In this document: in pieces, positions 1 to 5,117 of the stretch
Layout of the letters: each line of letters begins with the position of its first letter
Numbering within the stretch: the stretch's first letter is position 1
From: an uncultured Candidatus Melainabacteria bacterium
Lineage (GTDB): Bacteria; Cyanobacteriota; Vampirovibrionia; Gastranaerophilales; Gastranaerophilaceae
Reading direction: 5' to 3'
Length of the DNA stretch: 11,067 bases
Assembly: GCA_934693215.1 (NCBI GenBank)
Contig: CAKUVB010000044.1
Span: 1 to 11,067, forward strand
Notes under the pieces: generated by a model
Seen by the model: only the letters and a program-made list of their open reading frames with translations
Told to the model about the DNA's origin: nothing
The model's database searches: none
Translations under genes and position numbers: made by a program

Positions 1-1
1 G

Positions 2-496
2 GCAGCTACAGATAGAAATAATTTGGTAATAACGGAAGCTATTACTAAAGAGGATTATGAAAAGATTGCGATTGAAACAAAAAAAGAAATAACTTCAATG
101 TTTTCTCGTTCTCTAAAACTAAGACAAGTTTCTGCAGGTGGTTGTAACGGGTGTGAAATGGAGTTGAATGCTTGTTCAAATGCTAATTTCGATATGGGAA
201 GATTTGGTATAGATTTTGTTGCATCACCAAGACACGCAGATGGTATTGTTATCACAGGCCCTATTTCTGAAAATATGGCATTTGCTCTTGAGGATTGTTA
301 TAAGTCAGTACCTAATCCAAAGATTGTCATTTTGTGCGGTGCTTGTGCAATCTCAGGTGGTGTATTCCAAGATAGTAATAAATTGAATAGAGAATTCTTG
401 GAAAAATATCCAATTGATTTGTATATCCCTGGGTGTCCTGTTCACCCATTAACATTTATAAATGGTGTGTTGGGATATATAAGAGATAATAAATAA
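2..496 (+). CDS. Group-4 [NiFe]-hydrogenase small subunit (HyfI/HycG/EchC-like, NuoB family), 5' partial or start uncertain
   Basis: Role: the small electron-transfer subunit of a membrane-bound hydrogenase/complex-I-like enzyme, carrying the 4Fe-4S cluster next to the catalytic large subunit. Numbering from the TTG at 23, the cluster ligands are C41 and C44 in GGCNGCE, C108 in CGACAISGG and C138 in IPGCP. SPRHADGIVITGP (residues 68-80) is the usual family core. The CxxC spacing fits HyfI/HycG/Ech small subunits rather than NuoB of respiratory complex I, which has adjacent cysteines. The frame stays open to the left edge, the only codon near the edge usable as a start is TTG at 23, and the first ATG (98) has only a weak ribosome site, so the true start is probably outside the window. 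The gene ends the visible plus-strand unit; the large subunit and membrane subunits would be expected to the left. The family is secure. Whether it makes H2, takes it up or pumps ions cannot be told from here. Confidence 0.88.
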   Translation, partial: AATDRNNLVITEAITKEDYEKIAIETKKEITSMFSRSLKLRQVSAGGCNGCEMELNACSNANFDMGRFGIDFVASPRHADGIVITGPISENMAFALEDCYKSVPNPKIVILCGACAISGGVFQDSNKLNREFLEKYPIDLYIPGCPVHPLTFINGVLGYIRDNK

Positions 497-796
497 AAAC
501 TTATATTATTTGTTAGGAGTTTATATAAGTGGCTTTTTGTAAGTCATATAGTTTGTTATGCAATTTCGAAATTCAATGTTTGTATAGCTTATGAGTATTT
601 TTGTTGTTTGTTTTTGAAACAATTATGAACTTTTGTAACGAAAAACGTAACTTGTGAAATTATATAAAATAAAAATACTTTATATCCTTGTAAGAGATAG
701 AGCAAATTGAATATATTATGTAAGAGAATAAAAGGTCGAACCTTGCATAAGATTTGTGAGTTTTTTATGAGAGTTATTTAATATTGGAGTCAAGCA
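497..796. other. 300-bp intergenic region, no gene seen
   Basis: Very AT-rich spacer between the hydrogenase gene and the coiled-coil gene. I see no convincing reading frame, tRNA or strong terminator just after the hydrogenase stop. It holds a perfect 12-bp palindrome AATTTCGAAATT (562-573), a short inverted repeat AAGGT-CGA-ACCTT (732-744), a weak promoter candidate around 688-717 and a good ribosome site GGAG at 786-789, seven bases before the ATG of the next gene. The space would allow a long leader or a small RNA, but nothing recognisable is visible. Confidence 0.6.
688..717 (+). promoter_or_regulatory. Candidate sigma70 promoter for the coiled-coil gene
   Basis: TTGTAA (688-693), 18-base spacer, TATATT (712-717). 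The resulting leader would be about 70 bases and contain the AAGGT-CGA-ACCTT inverted repeat (732-744). In DNA this AT-rich such matches occur by chance, and other weak pairs exist nearer the gene (for example TTGCAT at 743-748 with a TTATGA-like -10), so this is only a candidate. Confidence 0.25.
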
Positions 797-2158
797 ATGG
801 GTAATATACCTCATTTAGATTTAAAAGTAAGTTCAGATACCCCTCAGGTAAATTTTCTTATAGGTAATAATAAAGCTGACACTCCAAGTGTTGGATCTGT
901 TTTTGGAAATCTTTTTGGAGATGTCGCTCTTGGATTTACTGGAGTTGCTTTAGGAAAACTTCTTAATGGTTCAGGTGAAGTTAAAGGTTCTCAACAATCT
1001 CAACAGACTCAACAGACTCAACAAACTCCAGAACAAGCTATTGAAAATCAAAAAAATCAAGTTAAAGTGATGGAAAGTAGTATAGCTGCTTTAGATAAAA
1101 CAATTAAAGAATTGACTGCAAAAACAGATGATACAAAAATACAAACATTAAAAGACTCTGTTGCTACTCAAAAAGAAGAATTGTTTGGAACAAAATCTCA
1201 ATATAAAGATTTGGCAAAACAAATTCAAGAAAAAGATATGGCTTGTTCTTCTGCAGAAGCAAAATATACAGAAGTTACAACAAGCTTGAATAAAGCAAAT
1301 AGTGATTTAGCTGCGTTAAAAACAAAAAAAGAAAATGCGGCTGCTTTAAAAGAAGACCCTAAAGCTAAAGCTCGTGCTGAAGAACTTGATGGTTTGATAC
1401 AACAAAAGAATGATGAAATTATAGCTTTAAAACAAAAACAGACAGAGGCTGAAGCTGTAAAAAACAAAGCTAATTCAGAAAGAGAAAAATTAAAGAAAGA
1501 CCAAGGTGAAAAATTTACAGAAGTTCAGTTAAAATTACAAACATATAATGAAGCTAAAAAGAATTTAACTGAAATGGAAAATGCTAAAGACACAAATAGT
1601 GCAATGTTAAAGAAGGCAATTAAAGATAAAGCTGAAGCCGAAACTCAGTTAAATATCAAAAAAGAACAAATACAAAATGCAGAAAATGATTTAATAGATA
1701 GAAAAGGTGCTGCCGTTAACAAAGATAAAGCTGATGCCGGTAATTATCAAAAAGGTGTTGATGGCAACGGTAATTGGTGGAAACGTAATATGCCAACTTG
1801 GTTAGGAGGCTCAAATAAAGTAAAAACCGCACAATATAAAGAACAAAATGAGAAAAAGAACGATGCCATAGAATCGTATATGAAAGCTCATAACTGTACA
1901 AGGTCTCAAGCTAAAAAAGCATTAAAACAATTGGCTCAATTGAATAACAACTCTACGTCAGGAACGAAATCAGCACAGTCGAGTACATCTTTAGTGTCTG
2001 GAGATCAAAGCTCATGGAAGGGAGTTCCATATAAATTACCTGAGAATGAGTCAGTCGACCAAAGCTCATGGAAGGGAGTTCCATATAAATTACCTGAGAA
2101 TGAGGTAGGCGACCCAAATAGTGAGAAAAAGAAGTATCCGAATTGGAACTTAGAATAA
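797..2158 (+). CDS. Unassigned coiled-coil protein with C-terminal tandem repeat
   Basis: I do not recognise a family. The 453-residue product has four visible parts. Residues 1-60 are a Gly/Phe-rich, mildly hydrophobic head (SVGSVFGNLFGDVALGFTGV at 31-50) without a classical signal peptide. Residues 66-77 are a QQT microrepeat. Residues about 80-305 are Lys/Glu/Ala/Gln-rich with heptad character, predicted to be a long coiled coil. Residues about 315-453 hold a Trp-rich stretch (GNWWKRNMPTWLGG, 325-338), a basic helix, a Ser/Thr linker and two copies of DQSSWKGVPYKLPENE (403-418 and 421-436). The ATG at 797 has GGAG seven bases upstream, so the start is well supported. It is followed by strong hairpins and appears to be a single-gene unit. 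The shape suggests a filamentous, scaffold or exported protein, but that is inference. Being next to the hydrogenase gene does not tell its role. Confidence 0.85.
   Translation: MGNIPHLDLKVSSDTPQVNFLIGNNKADTPSVGSVFGNLFGDVALGFTGVALGKLLNGSGEVKGSQQSQQTQQTQQTPEQAIENQKNQVKVMESSIAALDKTIKELTAKTDDTKIQTLKDSVATQKEELFGTKSQYKDLAKQIQEKDMACSSAEAKYTEVTTSLNKANSDLAALKTKKENAAALKEDPKAKARAEELDGLIQQKNDEIIALKQKQTEAEAVKNKANSEREKLKKDQGEKFTEVQLKLQTYNEAKKNLTEMENAKDTNSAMLKKAIKDKAEAETQLNIKKEQIQNAENDLIDRKGAAVNKDKADAGNYQKGVDGNGNWWKRNMPTWLGGSNKVKTAQYKEQNEKKNDAIESYMKAHNCTRSQAKKALKQLAQLNNNSTSGTKSAQSSTSLVSGDQSSWKGVPYKLPENESVDQSSWKGVPYKLPENEVGDPNSEKKKYPNWNLE
992..1027 (+). repeat. Four 9-bp tandem units coding (Q-Q-S/T)
   Basis: CAACAATCT, CAACAGACT, CAACAGACT, CAACAAACT in a row, encoding QQS-QQT-QQT-QQT (residues 66-77). 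The two middle copies are identical. A unit this short can change copy number by slippage without breaking the frame. It forms a hinge between the Gly-rich head and the coiled coil. Confidence 0.9.
2006..2104 (+). repeat. 54-bp in-frame tandem duplication, two copies
   Basis: Bases 2006-2050 and 2060-2104 are identical over 45 bases, with a period of 54 bp (18 codons). The nine bases between copies differ from the nine after the second copy, except for part of them. Each copy encodes the core QSSWKGVPYKLPENE preceded by Asp (GAT in one copy, GAC in the other). Identity at silent positions implies a recent duplication or ongoing gene conversion, so copy number probably varies among relatives. 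Confidence 0.95.
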
Positions 2159-2180
2159 TATCATAATATATATTTGTAGT

Positions 2181-2219
2181 TAGGTAAACTATCTTTAAAT
2201 TTGAAAGATAGTTTATCTA
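2181..2219. terminator. Long perfect hairpin in the convergent gap
   Basis: Stem 2181-2196 pairs with 2204-2219 (16 bp, one G-U), with a 7-base loop. No U-tract follows on either strand, so on its own it is an atypical terminator. It starts 22 bases after the coiled-coil gene and may protect the mRNA 3' end or assist the next hairpin. Confidence 0.55.
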
Positions 2220-2233
2220 ATATAAAACAACTC

Positions 2234-2271
2234 AACAAACCATCAATAAATTTATTTATTGATGGTTTGTT
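2234..2271. terminator. Bidirectional intrinsic terminator between convergent genes
   Basis: Arms 2234-2250 and 2255-2271 form a 17-bp perfect stem with a TTTA loop. On the plus strand the arm runs into TTTGTTTT. On the minus strand the stem is followed by a TTGTTTTATA tract. It lies between the stops of the plus-strand coiled-coil gene (2158) and the minus-strand YjfB-like gene (2298), so it can end transcription from both sides. Confidence 0.8.
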
Positions 2272-2297
2272 TTAATAAACATTATTTAGTCGTAGTT

Positions 2298-2486
2298 CTA
2301 GCTACGTTCAGCTTGACATTTTTCGATAGCTTCTTTAGAAACTTCTACTGTATCTTGTATTATAGAACCTGCAATTCTTTGGCTTTCTTGCATTTCTTTT
2401 AACATTTTTACAGCGATTGCAGTTTTTACATCAGATGTACCTGCGGTTGGGTCTATGTTATTTGATGATGAAACAGATTGTACCAT
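2298..2486 (-). CDS. Small YjfB-like protein (putative motility family)
   Basis: A 62-residue protein: a polar Ser/Asn-rich N-terminus (1-19), then an amphipathic helical region with VKTAIAVKMLKEMQESQR at 20-37 and SIIQDTVEVSKEAIEKC at 41-57. The pattern of a short V/I-x-x-A-V-x-x-L-K-x-x-x-x-x-Q core resembles the YjfB family, small proteins named 'putative motility protein' in Bacillus relatives and of unproven function. The start is supported by AAGGAAG about seven bases upstream of the ATG and by a promoter at 2524-2551. The gene has its own promoter and terminators, so it is a real, separately transcribed gene despite its size. The family assignment rests on my reading of the pattern and is tentative. 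The function is unknown. Confidence 0.7.
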   Translation of the reverse strand: MVQSVSSSNNIDPTAGTSDVKTAIAVKMLKEMQESQRIAGSIIQDTVEVSKEAIEKCQAERS

Positions 2487-2523
2487 TATAATCTTCCTTG
2501 TTATGTATATTTTATATATTATT

Positions 2524-2551
2524 ATTCTAAACCATGTTTTACATTTTGCAA
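2524..2551 (-). promoter_or_regulatory. Sigma70-type promoter of the YjfB-like gene
   Basis: On the minus strand TTGCAA (2551-2546), 16-base spacer, TAGAAT (2529-2524), then about 30 bases of AT-rich leader to the ribosome site AAGGAAG before the ATG at 2486. It sits downstream of the metG terminator, which makes independent transcription sensible. Confidence 0.5.
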
Positions 2552-2581
2552 GTCCTTATGTCACAAATATTAATATTTAAT

Positions 2582-2619
2582 AAAAAAACAAAGATAGCTA
2601 AACTTAACTATCTTTGTTT
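2582..2619 (-). terminator. Intrinsic terminator of metG
   Basis: On the minus strand a 12-bp perfect stem (2619-2608 with 2597-2586) with a 10-base loop runs directly into seven consecutive U (2588-2582). It begins 27 bases after the metG stop. It shares the 10-mer AACTATCTTT with the hairpin at 2181-2219. Confidence 0.85.
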
Positions 2620-2646
2620 AACATAAATAAAATCTAAAATCTTTAT

Positions 2647-4209
2647 TTAGCTTTTTTTCTTAGACTTGTCTGCAAGTTCACTATCAAGTCTTAAGAATAC
2701 CGGGTGGATATCAGCTTTGTCTATCAAATGACCAACTGCTATATTATCTGTTGTTATAGAATCCAATCTTGTTGTTATATCATAAGATAACTGTTTAGCC
2801 ATATCTTTTGCTATATTAGGACAATATGGATAAATAAGGCTTGCTACAACACACATAATATCAAGAACAGAAGTCAATACTTGACCGCATTTGTCCATTT
2901 CTCCATTCTTAGCTAATGCCCAAGGTTCTGAGTCTGTGATATATTTGTTTGCCGCATCTACAAGTGTCATTATCTTTTGTCCGGCCTCTTGAACTTCGTA
3001 ATAATCAAAATGATGCATAACTTCTTTTACCGTAGTTTTTGCAAGTTCTGATAATTCAGATTCTACTTTAAATTCTTGTTTTACATCTCCGTCAAAGTAT
3101 TTAACAAGCATTGACAACGTTCTGTTTAACAAATTACCCATAGAGTTAGCCAGGTGTGCATTAACTTTCTCTTTGAAATCTTCATCGGAATAGTTGCCGT
3201 CTTTACCGCAAGGTGCAGCAGTTGACATATAATATCTGAAAGCATCAGGAGTAGACAACTCAAAGTTTTCTAACACAGAGGTTGGAGAAATAACATTTCC
3301 CAAAGATTTAGACATCTTAGTTTCGTCTATTGTAATCCAACCATGAGCCAAGATATGTTCAGGTAATGGTAATTCAAGAGCCATAAGGATTGCTAACCAA
3401 TAAATGCTATGGAATTTTAGAATATCTTTACCTATAACTTGAAGATTCGCAGGCCATAACTGTTTGAATTGTTCAGAAGAACCGTCCGGGTCATAGCCAA
3501 TAGCTGTTATATAGTTAGAAAGAGCATCAATCCAAACGTAGATTACTTGTTCAGGGTCATCTAATACATCAATACCCCAAGTTACGTTTGATTTTGCTCT
3601 AGATACTGAAATATCTTCAATATTTTCTAATTGATTCAACACTTCATTTGCTCTGAATGAAGGAACAATAAAATCAGGGTTTTGTTTTATATGTTTGATA
3701 ATCGCATCTTTGTATTTTGATAATTTAAAGAAATAATTTTCTTCTGAAACAACTTCAGGTTTTTTCAAGTGGTCCGGGCAAAGTCCATCTTCTGTCAAAT
3801 CTTTTTCGCTCAAGAAGGCTTCGCAACCGCTACAATACAAACCTGTATAAGAGTGTTTATAGATATCCCCTTTTTCTACAAGTTTTTTGAATATTTTTTG
3901 TACAATTTTTTCGTGGTAATCATCTGTCGTTCTTACAAAATGATTGTACTCCATATCCAATGCTTTCCAAGCATCTATGAATTGTTGAGCATTGATATCA
4001 CAAAGTTCTTTTGGTGTAATACCTTTTTCTGCCGCAGTTTTTTGAATCTTTATACCATGTTCATCAGTACCTGTTAAGAAAAATGTATTATCACATCTTT
4101 GCGTGAAATGTCTAAAAATAACATCACTCAATATTTTTTCATAAGCGTGTCCAATATGTGGAGCGCCATTTACATAATCAATTGCCGTTGTTTCGTAAAA
4201 CTTATCCAT
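2647..4209 (-). CDS. metG: Methionyl-tRNA synthetase
   Basis: Charges tRNA-Met and initiator tRNA with methionine in the cytoplasm. Class I signature motifs are intact: PHIGH (17-21) and KMSKS (298-302). A single zinc knuckle C126-x2-C129 ... C144-x2-H147 matches the one-metal type known from Thermus. ANSMGNLLNR (354-363) and EPWALAK (428-434) mark the anticodon-binding helical domain. At 520 residues it lacks the C-terminal EMAPII/Trbp111-like tRNA-binding domain found in Bacillus and E. coli enzymes. The short form is normal in many bacteria, cyanobacteria among them. The start at 4209 has AGAGGA six bases upstream. An extended -10 promoter overlaps the end of the transglycosylase gene, and a strong terminator follows. 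The leader is too short for a T-box riboswitch. No odd residues seen; identity is secure. Confidence 0.98.
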   Translation of the reverse strand: MDKFYETTAIDYVNGAPHIGHAYEKILSDVIFRHFTQRCDNTFFLTGTDEHGIKIQKTAAEKGITPKELCDINAQQFIDAWKALDMEYNHFVRTTDDYHEKIVQKIFKKLVEKGDIYKHSYTGLYCSGCEAFLSEKDLTEDGLCPDHLKKPEVVSEENYFFKLSKYKDAIIKHIKQNPDFIVPSFRANEVLNQLENIEDISVSRAKSNVTWGIDVLDDPEQVIYVWIDALSNYITAIGYDPDGSSEQFKQLWPANLQVIGKDILKFHSIYWLAILMALELPLPEHILAHGWITIDETKMSKSLGNVISPTSVLENFELSTPDAFRYYMSTAAPCGKDGNYSDEDFKEKVNAHLANSMGNLLNRTLSMLVKYFDGDVKQEFKVESELSELAKTTVKEVMHHFDYYEVQEAGQKIMTLVDAANKYITDSEPWALAKNGEMDKCGQVLTSVLDIMCVVASLIYPYCPNIAKDMAKQLSYDITTRLDSITTDNIAVGHLIDKADIHPVFLRLDSELADKSKKKS

Positions 4210-4245
4210 ATAATTTCCTCTTATTCTATTATTTTAGATAGAATA

Positions 4246-4254
4246 ATTATATCA
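4246..4254 (-). promoter_or_regulatory. Extended -10 promoter of metG
   Basis: The minus strand reads TGATATAAT: the perfect TGnTATAAT extended -10 element, about 40 bases upstream of the metG ATG. A -35 match is weak (TTCAAG at 4273-4268), as is usual for extended -10 promoters. Transcription would start near 4239, within the stem 4221-4229/4238-4246 (9 bp), which lies just upstream of the ribosome site. Confidence 0.55.
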
Positions 4255-4262
4255 TGGATAAA

Positions 4263-5009
4263 TTATGCTTGAACGGATAAATTCTTTTTAGGTTTTATTT
4301 CGTTATAATGATTATTTACACTTCTAGTGTATCTTGTCGATGTTATACCTTTTCGTATCATTCGTTTAGCTCCGGCTTCGCCTGCATTATATCCCATAAG
4401 AGCGTATGTTACATTTCCTTTAAATGTGTCTAGAGAGTGTCTAAGTATTTTGCAACCTAAATCAAGGTTTTTATCAACATTATACAAATCGCCTTTATAG
4501 TATTTTGCATTAATTTGCATTAACCCCCGACAATCTGCTTTGGCAGATTTAGGAGTTTGTGCTTTTGCATTAAAACTTGATTCTTGACGGATTATAGCTT
4601 TAACTAGATTTGGATCAAGTTTGTATTTATTTGCGTATTTAATAATTTTTTTGTCGTAAGCATTTGAGAAGCCTTTGCCGCTGCCTACAGAGGTCGCATG
4701 TCCATGTGTATTGTTATATTCTTGTAGTGCAAATTTACTATCTTGAGATAACTGTTCTGCTATAAATCTATCATTTTCGTTAATTTCGTCTAAGTTCGTA
4801 TCTTCTTCCGGAGAACTTAAAATTGAACCATCTGCTGAATATTTTTTGTTATTAAAGATAAATGTATTGTCAGAAATAGAAGCTTTTGCCTTTAGATAGG
4901 TTTGTGCCTCTTCCGCATCGTCAATAAAATTGTTTTTATTTCCTTGTTTATCACATTTTATTGCAATATTTTTTAGAATCCCGCTTAAAGAGTTTATGTT
5001 CAATCTCAT
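4263..5009 (-). CDS. SLT-type lytic transglycosylase without a visible signal peptide
   Basis: Cleaves the glycan strands of peptidoglycan. The catalytic domain occupies about residues 118-240 of 248 and shows the family marks: catalytic E143 in RQESSFN, GLMQI (162-166) and MGYNAG (205-210). Between ESSFN and GLMQI the usual SPKGAxG stretch is altered to PKSAKADCR (153-161), a few residues longer than normal. Residues 1-115 are not a signal peptide or membrane anchor. They are polar and contain an EF-hand/dockerin-like stretch (NKNNFIDDAEEA, 24-35) with a non-standard first ligand, then a Glu/Asp/Asn-rich linker. The start has AGGGGA nine bases upstream of the ATG. The metG promoter overlaps its 3' end and no clear terminator separates the two, so some read-through into metG is possible. 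The enzyme family is sure. Whether it acts on its own wall, in a secretion machine or on other cells is unknown. Confidence 0.92.
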   Translation of the reverse strand: MRLNINSLSGILKNIAIKCDKQGNKNNFIDDAEEAQTYLKAKASISDNTFIFNNKKYSADGSILSSPEEDTNLDEINENDRFIAEQLSQDSKFALQEYNNTHGHATSVGSGKGFSNAYDKKIIKYANKYKLDPNLVKAIIRQESSFNAKAQTPKSAKADCRGLMQINAKYYKGDLYNVDKNLDLGCKILRHSLDTFKGNVTYALMGYNAGEAGAKRMIRKGITSTRYTRSVNNHYNEIKPKKNLSVQA

Positions 5010-5070
5010 AATAATTAATCCCCTATATTTATATAAAGAATTTTTTATTACAAAAATTGCTAAAAATGTA

Positions 5071-5092
5071 AAAAAATGTAATAGATTATTAC
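5071..5092 (-). terminator. Weak candidate terminator after the 684-residue gene
   Basis: On the minus strand GTAATA-ATC-TATTAC (5092-5078), a 6-bp stem with a 3-base loop, is followed by an A and six or seven U, and then more U-rich sequence. The stem is short and AT-only, so it would be leaky. It starts 25 bases past the stop codon at 5118. Confidence 0.4.
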
Positions 5093-5117
5093 TTCTAATT
5101 ATATCTTATTGTTAAAT

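Noticed and set aside
1225..1467. Antisense open frame opposite the coiled-coil gene
   Set aside because: Shadow of a Lys/Glu/Ala-rich coding strand; low-complexity Phe/Ser product and no ribosome site.
1755..1800. Ca-binding DGNGN motif at residues 322-326 of the coiled-coil protein
   Set aside because: Lacks the acidic residue at the last ligand position of an EF-hand loop and is followed by a Trp-rich segment; likely chance.
3769..4077. Plus-strand open frame opposite metG
   Set aside because: Shadow of a conserved enzyme gene.
4210..4262. T-box riboswitch for metG
   Set aside because: Only 53 bases separate the genes and no T-box sequence is present.
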